Below, in pieces: positions 31,488 to 41,168 of a stretch of DNA of 64,000 nt. The position numbers were made by a program, and so were the translations under genes. Below the pieces are notes generated by a model. The model did not search any database. It worked only from the letters and a program-made list of their open reading frames with translations, and had not been told where the DNA came from. The stretch is taken from NCBI RefSeq assembly GCF_000657795.2, contig NZ_JHEP02000015.1, forward strand, positions 48,304 through 112,303, written 5' to 3'. Position 1 is the stretch's first letter; every line of letters begins with the position of its first letter. This DNA comes from Bordetella pseudohinzii. GTDB lineage: Bacteria; Pseudomonadota; Gammaproteobacteria; Burkholderiales; Burkholderiaceae_B.

Positions 31488-32618
31488 TCAAGTGCGCCGC
31501 GGCCGGTGCTCGCTGGCGGCGCTGGCGGCGTGCTGGCGCAGGTAGGCCAGCACGGCCTGCTGGTCGCCCGCGAACACAATGCGATCCTGCTTGAGCTTGC
31601 GCTGATAGGCGTACATGGGGTCGTAGTACTGGGACAGCAGGGCGGCGATCCATTCGCGGTGTCCGTCCACCGCGCCGCTGGCGGCCTGTTCGGCCAGCGC
31701 CGCGTCCATCATGGCCGAGAGCTGCTGGTAGCGCAGGCCGCCCAGGCGCTTGCGTATGCCGGCAAGGCTTTGCCGCAGGCGTTGGGCGAAGGCTTCATCG
31801 CCCGGGCCGGGGCCGTAGTGCTGGACGAAACTGGCGCGCAGGTCCACGACATAGTCGCGCAGGATGCGCTGGATGCGGTTTTGCAGGCTGTCTTCCAGCC
31901 AGACCACGGGGCAGTCCTGCATGAGGCGATAGAGTTCGACCGGCAGGCTGCAGCTGCCTATGGCCTGCCCTTCGTCCTCCACCACGAAACCGGATTGGCC
32001 CGCATGGCGCTTGCGCAGCACGTCGATGGCCAGCGCGTTGTCGAAATCGATTTGCACGGGCTGCGGCAGGACCTGTTTGCCGAAGCTCGATCCGCGGTGC
32101 CGGGCGTGGTGTTCCAGGTCCAGGGCGTTGGGGAGTTCGCCCAGCACATCGGTCTTGCCCGTGCCGGTCATGCCGCCCAGGACGACGAAGCGGCATTGGC
32201 CGAAGGCTTGCTCCAGGGTGCCGAGCAGAAAGTTCCGCATGGCTTTGTAGCCGCCGGCCACGCGCGGGTAGGCGATGCCGGCCTCGGTCTTGAGCCAGGA
32301 TTGCACGATCTGCGAACGCATGCCGCCGCGAAAGCAATACAGATAGCCATCGGGGTGGGCGCGCGCGAAGTCGGCCCAGGCCTGGATGCGGGCCTGCTTG
32401 AGCGGGCCGCTGACCAGGCGATGCCCCAGCGCGATGGCCGCTTCCGGCCCTTGCTGCTTGTAGCAGATGCCGACCTGCTCGCGCTCGCCGTCGTCCATGA
32501 GCGGCAGGTTGACCGCGCCCGGGAACGCGCCCTTGGCGAATTCGACGGGCGCGCGCGTGTCCAGCAGCGGCACATCGGTGAGAAACAGGTCTTGGTAGTC
32601 GAGGCAGTCGTCGCGCAT
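31488..32618 (-). CDS. mnmH: tRNA 2-selenouridine synthase
   Basis: 376 residues. It replaces sulfur by selenium (through a geranylated intermediate) at the wobble uridine of tRNAs for Lys, Glu and Gln. The N-terminal rhodanese domain carries the active cysteine in [11 protein letters not shown] near residue 90. The C-terminal P-loop domain has [12 protein letters not shown] near residue 140. The start ATG 32618 gives the usual MRDD N-terminus. A selD partner is not in the window. The gene ends next to attR, so the insertion left it intact. Confidence 0.94.
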   Translation of the reverse strand: MRDDCLDYQDLFLTDVPLLDTRAPVEFAKGAFPGAVNLPLMDDGEREQVGICYKQQGPEAAIALGHRLVSGPLKQARIQAWADFARAHPDGYLYCFRGGMRSQIVQSWLKTEAGIAYPRVAGGYKAMRNFLLGTLEQAFGQCRFVVLGGMTGTGKTDVLGELPNALDLEHHARHRGSSFGKQVLPQPVQIDFDNALAIDVLRKRHAGQSGFVVEDEGQAIGSCSLPVELYRLMQDCPVVWLEDSLQNRIQRILRDYVVDLRASFVQHYGPGPGDEAFAQRLRQSLAGIRKRLGGLRYQQLSAMMDAALAEQAASGAVDGHREWIAALLSQYYDPMYAYQRKLKQDRIVFAGDQQAVLAYLRQHAASAASEHRPRRT

Positions 32619-32673
32619 GGCGATCCCGGGGCAGTTCAAGGTGGAACGGCCCGGATTTTACGCCTGCCTGGCC

Positions 32674-35253
32674 TCAGCCCTTTTCGCCGTGCGCGGCCAG
32701 CGCCGGTCCGTGCTCGTGCAGGAACCAGGCTTCGAGCTCGGCGGGCGGCAGCGGGCGCGAGAAAAGATAGCCCTGCGCGACCGGATAGCCTTGCTCATGC
32801 AGCATGAGGTTCTGCGCGCTGGTTTCCACGCCTTCGGCCACCACGGTCAGGTCCAGGCTCTTGCCTATGCCCAGGATCGCCGCGCTCAGGGCGCGCGCGG
32901 CGGCATCGTGACCCAGGTCCGCCACGAAGCTGCGGTCCAGTTTGAGTTCCGATACCGGCAGGCGCCGCAGATAGCTCAGGCTGGAGTAGCCGGTGCCGAA
33001 ATCGTCCATGGACAGGCGCACGCCCTGGGCATGGACTTGGGCGATGGTCTGCATGGTGCTGGGGTTGGTGTCCAGCAGAATGCTTTCGGTCAGCTCCAGG
33101 GTCAGGTCGGCCGGCGCCAGGGCGTTCTTGCGCAGAATGTCGGCGATCGTCCGCGGCAGGTCGAGGTTGTGGAAACTCGTGGGCGAGAGGTTGACCGAGA
33201 CGGCCGGCACGGTCAGGCCCTTGGCGCGCCAGGCGGAGAGCTGGCGGCAGGCCGCCCGCACGGCCCACAGGCCCAGGTCGGCGATCAGACCGCACTCTTC
33301 GGCCAGCGGGATGAAGCGTGACGGCGGGATATCGCCCAGGGTGGGATGGGTCCAGCGCGCCAGCGCCTCGACCCCGTACAGCCGGCCCGTGCCCAGTTCT
33401 ATCTGCGGCTGGTAGTTCAGGCGCAACATGCCTTTCTTCAAGGCGTGGCGCAGATCGGTCTCCAGGGCCAGCCGTTCCTGGGCCAGCCGGTTCATCTCGC
33501 CGCTAAAGAAGCTGAAGCGGCCCCGCCCGCCGCTCTTGGCCTGGTACATGGCCAGATCGGCGCGCTGCAGCAGGGTTTCCATGTCGCTGCCGTCGGCCGG
33601 GAACATCGCCACCCCCACACAGGCCGAGATGGACAGATCCGTGTCGGCCAGTTGCAGCGGCAGGGCGAGTTCGGCTTGCAGACGTTCGACGGCGTCGGCG
33701 GCCCGGTCGGCGTCGGCTTGCGGCAGCACCACGACGAATTCGTCGCCGGACAGGCGTCCCAGGAGATCAGTGGGACGCAGTTTGGCGCGGATGCGGTCGG
33801 CGGCGGCGCGCAGCAGCTCGTCTCCCGCCACGTGGCCCAGCGAATCGTTGACCTGCTTGAAGCGGTCCAGGTCGATGAAGAGCACCGCCAGCGGGTCCTT
33901 GTTGCGCGAGGCCGAGGCGATGGCCTGGTCGGCCTTGGCCAGCAGCAGACTGCGATTGGCGATGCCGGTCAGGCCGTCATAGAAGGCCAGCTGGCGGATG
34001 CGCTGGCGCGCATGTTCACGCTCCAGCGCCAGGGCGCACAAGTGCGTGCAAGCGTCCACCAGGCTTTGATGGAAAGCCTGCGAGGCGGCGCTGCGCGGTT
34101 GCCGGTAATAGAAGGCGAAGCAGCCGATCACCGCGTTCTGGCTGTTGCGGATGGGCGTGGACCAGCAGCCGGTAAAGCCCAGGGGCAGCACGATGTCGCG
34201 ATAGTCCGCCCACAGCGGATCGGTGGCGATATCGTCCACGCAGACGCTTTCATTGCGCCAGGCCGCCGTGCCGCAGGAGCCGGCCGCCGGCCCGATCGAT
34301 TGGCCCTCTAGCACCTGGCAGAAGTGCGGCGGCAAGCTGGGCGCGGCCAGGGGGCGCAGATGCCCCTGGCTATTGACCTCCAGGATGGAGGCGGCGATTT
34401 CGGGGGCAATGCGCTCGACCTCCTGGCAGATCAGTTCCAGGACTTCGGTCAGGGGCTGCTCGCGAACCATGGCCTCCAGCACCTGGTGCTGCAAGGCTTC
34501 GTGCATCTTGGCGCGCGTGATGTCCGTGAACATGGTCACGATATGCGTGAGCCGGCCCTGGCCGTCGAACATCGGATTGGTGATGATCTTGGCCCAATAG
34601 CGCTGGCCCTGCTTGCCGACGACGATCTCCTCACGCTGCGAGGCGATGCCCCTGATCAGCCGCTTGCGGCGCACATGCACATAGCCCGGACCCAGTTGGG
34701 GCGTGAGCAGATCGATGGTGTTCTTGCCCATGACTTCCTGGGCGGTCCAGCCGAACATGCGCGTAAAGCCGGCGTTGGCATAGACGAAGCGGGCTTCGCT
34801 GTCGGCCATGATGACGGCGGTGTCGGTGGCATCGGCGGCCAATGTCAGCTGCTGCAGGCTGGCTTTTTGCGCTTGTTCGCGCCGCACCTGCGCGCTGATG
34901 TCCGTGGCCGCCTTGAGGATGTGGAGGATGGCGCCGTCGGCGCCGCGCACCGGCGTGTAGCTGGCTTGCAGCCAGCTGCTTTGGCCATCCTGTCCGATCT
35001 GCTCTTCCCTGACTGAATGCGACTCGCCTGCCAGCAGCCTGGGCCAGAAGTCTTCCGCGCGATCGGCGCCGGGATGGAAGCTGTCGCGATGGCGGCCCAG
35101 GGCTTCCTCGCGGCGATAGCCCAGGATGGCGAGATATATATCGTTGGCGCGCCGCAGCACACCATCGGGGCTGTACTCAGCCAAGGCCATCAGGCGATTG
35201 AGAGCCTCCAACTGCGCCATGGGCCGGTCGACCGGCTCGCTTTGCTTGAACAT
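32674..35253 (-). CDS. PAS-PAS-GAF-GGDEF-EAL cyclic-di-GMP enzyme
   Basis: 859 residues from ATG 35253 (GAGAAGGTGG upstream). Two PAS domains (about 18-115 and 125-240, the second with FVYANAGFTRMFGW), a GAF domain (about 260-405), GGDEF (about 415-575) and EAL (about 590-845) follow in order. The cyclase loop reads SGDEF rather than GGDEF. The EAL motif (YGVEALARW) and DFGTGYSSLSYL loop are intact, so phosphodiesterase activity is likely and cyclase activity possible. No membrane segments are seen, so it is a soluble sensor. The architecture is that of E. coli DosP, an oxygen-sensing haem PAS enzyme; haem binding here is not shown. Confidence 0.92.
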   Translation of the reverse strand: MFKQSEPVDRPMAQLEALNRLMALAEYSPDGVLRRANDIYLAILGYRREEALGRHRDSFHPGADRAEDFWPRLLAGESHSVREEQIGQDGQSSWLQASYTPVRGADGAILHILKAATDISAQVRREQAQKASLQQLTLAADATDTAVIMADSEARFVYANAGFTRMFGWTAQEVMGKNTIDLLTPQLGPGYVHVRRKRLIRGIASQREEIVVGKQGQRYWAKIITNPMFDGQGRLTHIVTMFTDITRAKMHEALQHQVLEAMVREQPLTEVLELICQEVERIAPEIAASILEVNSQGHLRPLAAPSLPPHFCQVLEGQSIGPAAGSCGTAAWRNESVCVDDIATDPLWADYRDIVLPLGFTGCWSTPIRNSQNAVIGCFAFYYRQPRSAASQAFHQSLVDACTHLCALALEREHARQRIRQLAFYDGLTGIANRSLLLAKADQAIASASRNKDPLAVLFIDLDRFKQVNDSLGHVAGDELLRAAADRIRAKLRPTDLLGRLSGDEFVVVLPQADADRAADAVERLQAELALPLQLADTDLSISACVGVAMFPADGSDMETLLQRADLAMYQAKSGGRGRFSFFSGEMNRLAQERLALETDLRHALKKGMLRLNYQPQIELGTGRLYGVEALARWTHPTLGDIPPSRFIPLAEECGLIADLGLWAVRAACRQLSAWRAKGLTVPAVSVNLSPTSFHNLDLPRTIADILRKNALAPADLTLELTESILLDTNPSTMQTIAQVHAQGVRLSMDDFGTGYSSLSYLRRLPVSELKLDRSFVADLGHDAAARALSAAILGIGKSLDLTVVAEGVETSAQNLMLHEQGYPVAQGYLFSRPLPPAELEAWFLHEHGPALAAHGEKG

Positions 35254-35451
35254 GGCCCACCTTCTCGCAAATTGCTGGCGGTGCAACGCACCGTTGATCA
35301 TGGGCTCGCGCCCGAACGTTTGCTGCGGGAATCTCGTGAGGCGCCGGGTTCCCGGGTGCCTCGCCAGGCCCAGGCGTCTTCAGTGCCAAGCTCGTTTGCT
35401 CCACATGGTGGAGTACGGCGGTTCTTTGCTGGACTTTAGACGCTAAAACGG

Positions 35452-35493
35452 GAATTTCAAATTAATTCTGACCTGTGAAATATATTGAAATTC
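35452..35493. promoter_or_regulatory. inverted repeat in a 336-bp divergent spacer
   Basis: gaatttcaa (35452-35460) and ttgaaattc (35485-35493) are perfect nine-base arms 24 bases apart in an AT-rich patch. The patch lies between the PAS/GGDEF/EAL gene and the membrane-protein gene. The rest of the spacer (35254-35589) is GC-rich and holds no convincing frame. A two-site operator or an extended promoter is the likeliest reading. Confidence 0.45.
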
Positions 35494-35589
35494 AAGCGAG
35501 GCGGGCGCATCGGCCGCGGCAAGACGCTTGGCGGCGCGCTCGGCCTACAGTAAGCTGCCCCGGCGATAGTGGTGACAACAACGGTGCAG

Positions 35590-36981
35590 ATGAGCAGACT
35601 ATCGGGCGCGATGCTGCTGCGCCGCTATGAACAACGCAAGAAGGCGCGCTGGCAGCAACGTTGCCGCGAGCTGTTATTTACAAAAGATCCGGCCCGCGCC
35701 CGCCTGGCCGGGTTGCTGGCCGTCAGTCTGGTCTATCTTCTGGCCGAGTTTGCTTTCAGCGCCTGGATCGTGGAAGCCACGGCCGTCAATGCGGATGCCG
35801 CCACGCTGTGGGGTGCCCGCGTCTATGGCTGCTTGTTGACCGGCTGCGCGATTGCCCTGGTCGTCTGGCCCATGCTGCGCGACCGCGGCGGTCGTGGCCG
35901 GGCGCTGCTGTTTTTTCTCCTGATCTCGGGCAGCCTGGCGTGGGCGGCCCATGCAATCGAGCGTGCCGTGCTGGCCGAGCTGGTGCGGGGCTCCAGCGCC
36001 CAGGCCCGCGCGGCGGCTGTGACCGGCATGCTGCTGCGCCAGGGTTTGGCCGTGGATGCGGTGGATGCGACGGAGTTCGAGGGGCTGTGGCATGAAGACC
36101 TGGGAGGATCGGTCCCGGGCAAATCCTTCGCGGCCCTGGCGGCGTTTCTGGCCGCGCCCTATCTCGATGGCGCCGTGGGCGCCATCGATGTGGATGAAGC
36201 CTATGCGCGTTTCGTGCGCAGCCAGCTGACGATGCAGAAGCGATTCCAGGCCTATCGCGATCCCGACACCTTCAGGCGGCAGGCCATCAAGCAGTGGGAG
36301 TCGCGGCGGCCCGCGCGCCCGGCGCGCGAGCCGGCCAACGAAGACCGCGCGGCCTTCATCGCGCGCACGGAATCCGCTTTGCGGCAACGCGCCGGCCTCG
36401 ACGGCCTGCCGCCCGGCTTGAGCCTGGGCGAGTTCGCCGCCCATCCGCGCATGCAGGCGGCCTGGCGGGCGTTCCTGGCCTATCCCGACAGCAGTCCGCG
36501 GCTGTCGCTCGCGCCGATCGGGCGCGAGACCTTCGCCGCGCGCTATTACCGCCCCGTGAGCGATGCGCGCCAGCAGTTGCCGCCGCGCGACTACGGGCAC
36601 CAGCCCGCGGCCTATGGCAATGGCGCCGAGCGGGCGGCGCAAGGGCGGCGGGCTTTTGAATTGATGGTCGCGCCCATGCTGGGCCTGGCCTTGTCCATGT
36701 TCGGCATTCTGTTGCACGTATGCCGAGGCGGGCTGCTGCTGATGCAGTACGCCAGCGGCTGGCGCTTTCGTCATGCCGGCGTCGAGCTGGTGGCGCTGCT
36801 GGCCGGTATCTGGGCGATTTGCCAACTGGCCAGGTTTTTGCCGATGACGCTGGCGGCGCAGCCGGCCTACGCATCCTGGGCGGCCGATGGCGGCGCCGCC
36901 ACCGCCTGGCTCGATGCCGTGATGCGCCTGCAGACCTTCGGCTATCCCTTGTTTGACTTCGTGCTTCGGCTGCCGCGCTGA
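35590..36981 (+). CDS. uncharacterised multi-pass membrane protein
   Basis: About 463 residues. Hydrophobic segments near 40-60, 80-95 and 110-125 are followed by a long soluble loop rich in Arg, Ala and Pro (about 130-360). Two or three further membrane segments come in the C-terminal 100 residues (MVAPMLGLALSMFGILLHVC and HAGVELVALLAGIWAICQLA). The loop is probably periplasmic and carries no motif that I recognise. ATG 35590 was preferred to in-frame GTG codons at 35569 and 35572. It is followed after 12 bases by the stop of a convergent gene. Function unknown. Confidence 0.75.
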   Translation: MSRLSGAMLLRRYEQRKKARWQQRCRELLFTKDPARARLAGLLAVSLVYLLAEFAFSAWIVEATAVNADAATLWGARVYGCLLTGCAIALVVWPMLRDRGGRGRALLFFLLISGSLAWAAHAIERAVLAELVRGSSAQARAAAVTGMLLRQGLAVDAVDATEFEGLWHEDLGGSVPGKSFAALAAFLAAPYLDGAVGAIDVDEAYARFVRSQLTMQKRFQAYRDPDTFRRQAIKQWESRRPARPAREPANEDRAAFIARTESALRQRAGLDGLPPGLSLGEFAAHPRMQAAWRAFLAYPDSSPRLSLAPIGRETFAARYYRPVSDARQQLPPRDYGHQPAAYGNGAERAAQGRRAFELMVAPMLGLALSMFGILLHVCRGGLLLMQYASGWRFRHAGVELVALLAGIWAICQLARFLPMTLAAQPAYASWAADGGAATAWLDAVMRLQTFGYPLFDFVLRLPR

Positions 36982-36993
36982 GGCCGGCGTTGT

Positions 36994-37524
36994 TCAGGGC
37001 AGCGGAGCTGCCGCGACATCCAGGCGCTGCAGGAGCGGCCGCAAGTCGGGATCGCCGTCCGTCCAGCGCAGCTCCACATAGGCTTCCAGGGGGGCCTCGA
37101 TGCGTTGCACGCCGATGGCGCGTGCCTGTTCGGCGTCCGTCGGCGTGAAGGCCCGGCCCGGCAAGGCCATCAGCTGGCCATAGAGAATGGGCACGGCGCA
37201 GTGGCCGCAATGATTGGTCCAGACGTCTTTGCGCTTCGGGTCTGGCGCAAAACCCGGCGCCTGCCGGGCCAGGATCTCGCCCACCTCCTGGGCCAGCAGG
37301 CTGACGCCAGACAGCACCGCGGCGCTGGGATCCCGGCGCCAGCCATCGTCGCGCGGACCGTCGGTGGAAGGCTCCGGCGGCTCGTCGGCGCCGTCGTCCG
37401 GGGCCAGCGTCTCATGCGAGGGCGGCACGGCCAAGGCATGCACGGCCGTGTCCTGGCCGCAGGCGGCGCAGGCGCACTGGCTGCTGAGGATGAAGTAATA
37501 GGGCGCGCGCAGGTTCGGAGTCAT
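36994..37524 (-). CDS. hypothetical protein with split CxxC motifs
   Basis: 176 residues from ATG 37524. CACAACG near residue 17-23 and HCGHC at 105-109 could form a split zinc ribbon, with an acidic/Pro-rich linker between them. A central helix (SAAVLSGVSLLAQEVGEIL) and a C-terminal ELRWTDGDPDLRPLLQRL segment complete it. No family is recognised. It is convergent with the membrane-protein gene. Confidence 0.65.
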   Translation of the reverse strand: MTPNLRAPYYFILSSQCACAACGQDTAVHALAVPPSHETLAPDDGADEPPEPSTDGPRDDGWRRDPSAAVLSGVSLLAQEVGEILARQAPGFAPDPKRKDVWTNHCGHCAVPILYGQLMALPGRAFTPTDAEQARAIGVQRIEAPLEAYVELRWTDGDPDLRPLLQRLDVAAAPLP

Positions 37525-37740
37525 GGGGCGGCGAAGGGGTGGCGCTGGCTTTGATTGTGGCACAGCTGCGGCGCGAAGCGTCAGCGCGGCCGATGCACGG
37601 CGATGACCGGCGGGCATAGGCTGGCCGGGCGCCGTGGCCAAAAGACGGATCGGGCGGCTCATCCGGGCGGGATCGCCAGCCGGTTTACGGGTAAGCTTGG
37701 AGCTGGCGCCGGCCCAGGCGCCTTTGCTCATGGAGTCGCG

Positions 37741-38262
37741 ATGAAGATACAGTCCATGGCCCGGCGAGGGCTGGCGGTGGCGGCCTTGCTCATGACGGGG
37801 CCGCTGTTTGCGCAAGACACGCTCGGCGAGGCCGACAAGCAATTCCTCGAACGCGCCATCCAGGGCGGCCATGCCGAGGTCGCCGGCGGCAAGCTGGCGG
37901 TGGCGGCTTCGCCCAGCGAGGGCGTCAAGCAGTTCGGCCAGCGCATGATCGCCGACCATACGCGCCTGACGGACGAGCTGCTTGCGCTGGCCCGCAAAAA
38001 AGGCCTGCAGCCGCCCGATGACCTGTCTTTTGCCCAGAAGGGCAAGCTGGCCGTCATCGGCTCGGAAAGCGGCGCTGATTTTGACAAAGCCTACATCGAC
38101 CAGGTGGCCGTGGCCGCGCACGAGGACGCGATCAAGCTCTTCCAGCAGACCGAGGCGCAAGGCAAGGATGCCGAGGTCAAGGCTTTTATCGCCAAGGCCT
38201 TGCCCGTCCTGCAAGCGCATCTGGATATGGCGCGCCAATTGCAGGGCCCGCAGCCCAAATGA
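37741..38262 (+). CDS. secreted DUF4142 protein
   Basis: 173 residues. A Sec signal (RRGLAVAALLMTGPLFAQ) precedes a four-helix DUF4142-type domain: ADKQFLERAIQGGHAEVAGG, VKQFGQRMIADHTRLTDEL and ALPVLQAHLDMARQL. The family is periplasmic, ferritin-like in fold and of unknown role. The gene stands alone between a divergent hypothetical gene and the ABC cluster. Confidence 0.88.
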   Translation: MKIQSMARRGLAVAALLMTGPLFAQDTLGEADKQFLERAIQGGHAEVAGGKLAVAASPSEGVKQFGQRMIADHTRLTDELLALARKKGLQPPDDLSFAQKGKLAVIGSESGADFDKAYIDQVAVAAHEDAIKLFQQTEAQGKDAEVKAFIAKALPVLQAHLDMARQLQGPQPK

Positions 38263-38434
38263 CGGCCGCGCCGCGGCGCTGAGACAGGACGCCGGGATGG
38301 CTATCCCATGGCGTGGGGCGGGCATGCCCGGCGCGCCCGCCCCAACACATCCGTTTGCTCCTTTCGGCGCCAGCTTCTCCCATTGCCCAGCCTAGGGGGA
38401 AACCCCGCTTGTTGCCCCGGACGAGCTGCTCCTA

Positions 38435-38450
38435 AAATTGGCGCCAATTT
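38435..38450. promoter_or_regulatory. palindromic operator upstream of the hydrolase/ABC operon
   Basis: aaattggcgccaattt, a perfect 16-base palindrome 70 bases upstream of the hydrolase start. The 12-base core attggcgccaat recurs at 43597 upstream of the substrate-binding protein gene of the same cluster, and the GntR gene lies between the two. Confidence 0.6.
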
Positions 38451-38519
38451 GCGCAATTATTTTGCTCTGCTCCACGCCCGCGCCGTGTTGGCGCGGGCGA
38501 TTCTGTTCCCGAGGAATCC

Positions 38520-39392
38520 ATGTCTGAAGTCAATGCCACCGAGGCCGCCGCGGCCGTGAATGACCGGGCTCGCGCCATCTACGACCTGGGTCACAGCACG
38601 ATTTTCGCGGCGCGCACCGATCCGCGCTTTTCGTACTGCATGTACGTGCCGCCGCATCTGGATCAGGCTCGCCGGCCCATGGAACTCGTGGTGATCGTGC
38701 ATGGCACGGGCCGCGCTTTTGTCGAGTACCGCGATTCCTTCTCCGAGTTCGCGCGCTGGAACGATTGCATCGTGCTTTGCCCGCTCTTTCCGGTAGGCGT
38801 GCGCGGCGATGGCAACCGCGACGGCTTCAAGCACCTGGTCGAAGGCGATATCCGCTATGACCAGGTCCTGCTGGACATCGTCGGCGAAGTGGGCGAGAAG
38901 TTCGGTCTGGACGTGTCGCGTTTCGGGCTGTTCGGCTTTTCGGGCGGCGGCCAGTTTGTCAACCGCTTTACGCTGCTGCACCCGCAGCGCCTGTGGGGCG
39001 TGTCGATCGGCGCGCCGGGTTCGGTCACGCTGCTGGACACCGAGCGGGATTGGTGGGTGGGGGTGCGCGACATGAAGGCGCGCTTTGGCCGCGATCTGGA
39101 CATCGAGGCGTTGCGCCGGGTGGCCGTGCATATGGTGGTGGGCAAGGCCGACCTGGAAACCTGGGAAATCACCCACAAGGAGGGCGGCAAGTTTTATATG
39201 CCCGGCGCCAACGACGCCGGCCGCAACCGCCCCGAGCGCCTGCAGTCGCTCAAGCGCTCCTTCGAGCAGGCCGGCGTCAACGTCACCCTGGACATGGTGG
39301 ACAACGTGCCGCACGACGGCCTGAAGTGCGTCGGCGAGGTCCAGGACTTCTTCGCTCGTGTCCTGCGCGACAAGCGCGGCGACAAATCCTGA
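38520..39392 (+). CDS. alpha/beta hydrolase of an ABC-transporter operon
   Basis: 290 residues. A strand-turn-helix LVVIVHGTGRAF (oxyanion loop), the nucleophile in FGFSGGGQFVNRF near residue 140, and a candidate catalytic histidine in NVPHDGLK near residue 263 indicate a serine hydrolase or esterase/peptidase-like enzyme without a signal peptide. It heads an operon with two permeases and a double ATPase (13-base gap to the first permease). It probably hydrolyses the imported compound in the cytoplasm. Confidence 0.88.
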   Translation: MSEVNATEAAAAVNDRARAIYDLGHSTIFAARTDPRFSYCMYVPPHLDQARRPMELVVIVHGTGRAFVEYRDSFSEFARWNDCIVLCPLFPVGVRGDGNRDGFKHLVEGDIRYDQVLLDIVGEVGEKFGLDVSRFGLFGFSGGGQFVNRFTLLHPQRLWGVSIGAPGSVTLLDTERDWWVGVRDMKARFGRDLDIEALRRVAVHMVVGKADLETWEITHKEGGKFYMPGANDAGRNRPERLQSLKRSFEQAGVNVTLDMVDNVPHDGLKCVGEVQDFFARVLRDKRGDKS

Positions 39393-39405
39393 TCCGGAGG
39401 TCGCG

Positions 39406-40350
39406 ATGCTGCGCTTTGCGCTTTCACGTATCGTCATGGCCATTCCCACGCTGCTCATCGTGGCGGTGGCCGTGTTCGTTCTCATACGGCTGATACCGGG
39501 CGACCCGGCCCAGTTGCTCCTGGGCGACCTGGCCACGCCGGCCTCGCTGGCCGACCTGCGGGCCCGCCTGGGTCTGGACCAGAGCTGGCCGGTGCAGTTC
39601 GGCATATGGTTCAACAATATGCTGCACGGCGATCTGGGCCAATCCATCAACACGGGCCAGCCGGTCCTGGGCCTGGTGTGGGAACGCTTTCTCGTCAGCG
39701 CGCGCGTGGTCGTCGCCGCGGTCCTGTTCGCCACCCTGGTCGCGGTGCCGGCCGGCATGATCGCCGCCTGGAAGCAGAACAAGACGCCCGACCTGTTCCT
39801 GGTCAGCGCGGCGACCCTGCTGGTGTCCATCCCGACCTTCTGGCTGGGCCTGCTGCTGCTGCTCTTCTTCGGCCTGAAGCTGCAGTGGCTGCCCGTGGTC
39901 GGCTATGTCTCGATCAGCACCGATTGGAAGGCCGGCCTGCTGTACCTGGTCATGCCGGTGCTGACGCTGTTCCTGCACGAGATCGGCGTGCTCATGCGCA
40001 TGGCCCGCGCCAGCACGCTGGAAGTGCTGCGCCTGGACTACATCACCCACGCGCGCGCCAAGGGGCTGTCCGAGTCGGCAGTCCTGATCCATCACGCCTT
40101 CCGCAACTCCTTCGGACCCACGTGGACGCTGATCGGCCTGGTGCTGGGCAATCTGCTGGGCGGCATCGCGGTGGTGGAAACCGTGTTCACCATCCCCGGC
40201 CTGGGCCGGCTGCTGGTGGACGCCATCTTCGCCCGCGACTATCCCGTGATCCAAGGCTGCCTGCTCTTCGTGGCCGTGACCTATGTGATCGTCAACCTCG
40301 TGGTGGATCTGTGCTATCCGCTCTTTGACCCCAGAGTGACCGCAGAATGA
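39406..40350 (+). CDS. ABC transporter permease (DppB/OppB type)
   Basis: 314 residues with six membrane segments. The first is followed by the family-typical IRLIPGDPAQLLLGD periplasmic loop. The cytoplasmic EAA-like coupling motif is DYITHARAKGLSESAVLIHH. GAGGTCGCG precedes ATG 39406. The stop overlaps the next gene's ATG (ATGA). It forms the pore with the following permease for peptides, nickel or similar solutes. Confidence 0.93.
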   Translation: MLRFALSRIVMAIPTLLIVAVAVFVLIRLIPGDPAQLLLGDLATPASLADLRARLGLDQSWPVQFGIWFNNMLHGDLGQSINTGQPVLGLVWERFLVSARVVVAAVLFATLVAVPAGMIAAWKQNKTPDLFLVSAATLLVSIPTFWLGLLLLLFFGLKLQWLPVVGYVSISTDWKAGLLYLVMPVLTLFLHEIGVLMRMARASTLEVLRLDYITHARAKGLSESAVLIHHAFRNSFGPTWTLIGLVLGNLLGGIAVVETVFTIPGLGRLLVDAIFARDYPVIQGCLLFVAVTYVIVNLVVDLCYPLFDPRVTAE

Positions 40351-41168
40351 AGAAATCCCTAGCCGCCAATGCCTGGGTGGGCGGAGTCATCGTGGCCGTC
40401 ATGGTGGCGGCCGCCATCATGGGCGCCGTCTGGACGCCCTATGACCCGCTCAAGATCAACTTTCTTGCCCGCTTGAAGCCGCCTGGCGCCGAATTCCTGC
40501 TGGGCACCGACGAGTTCGGCCGCGATGTGCTGTCGCGCCTGCTGGCCGGCGCGGCCAGCAGCGTCTGGATCAGCGTGCTGACCGTGGGTTTCGCCATCGT
40601 CGCCGGGACGGCGATCGGCATCGTCACCGGCTATGTGCGCGGCTGGACCGACCGCATCATCATGGCGTTCAACAATGCGCTGCTGGCCTTTCCGGGCCTG
40701 TTGCTGGCGCTGGGCCTGCTGGCCGTGGTCGGCGCCAACAAGTACGGCATCATCCTGGCGCTGGGCATGGCCTATACGCCTTCGGTGACCCGCATCGTGC
40801 GCGGCACGGTGCTGTCGCTGCGCGAGAAAGAATTCATCGAGTCCTCGCGCGTGCTGGGCAATTCCGAGCTGTACACCATGTTCCGCCATGTCCTGCCCAA
40901 TTGCGTGGCGCCCTTGACGGTGCTGGCGACCTCGATGTTCGGCTGGGTCATCCTGGCCGAGAGCGCGCTGTCCTTCCTGGGCCTGGGCGTGCCGCCGCCG
41001 GCGCCCACCTGGGGCAATATGCTGGCCTCCGCGCGTCCCTTCATGGCGCAAGCCACGTATCTGTCCATTTTCCCGGGGGTGTGCATTGCCCTGGCGCTGC
41101 TGGGCATCAACCTGCTGGGCGACGCCATCCGCGACCGCCTGGATCCGCGCATGAGGGGATCGCGATGA
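40347..41168 (+). CDS. ABC transporter permease (DppC/OppC type)
   Basis: 273 residues, six membrane segments. The N-terminal loop LLGTDEFGRDVLSRLLAGA is diagnostic of the DppC group. The coupling motif is EKEFIESSRVLGNSELYTMF. It overlaps both neighbours by four bases, so translation of the three transporter genes is coupled. Confidence 0.94.
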   Translation: MKKSLAANAWVGGVIVAVMVAAAIMGAVWTPYDPLKINFLARLKPPGAEFLLGTDEFGRDVLSRLLAGAASSVWISVLTVGFAIVAGTAIGIVTGYVRGWTDRIIMAFNNALLAFPGLLLALGLLAVVGANKYGIILALGMAYTPSVTRIVRGTVLSLREKEFIESSRVLGNSELYTMFRHVLPNCVAPLTVLATSMFGWVILAESALSFLGLGVPPPAPTWGNMLASARPFMAQATYLSIFPGVCIALALLGINLLGDAIRDRLDPRMRGSR

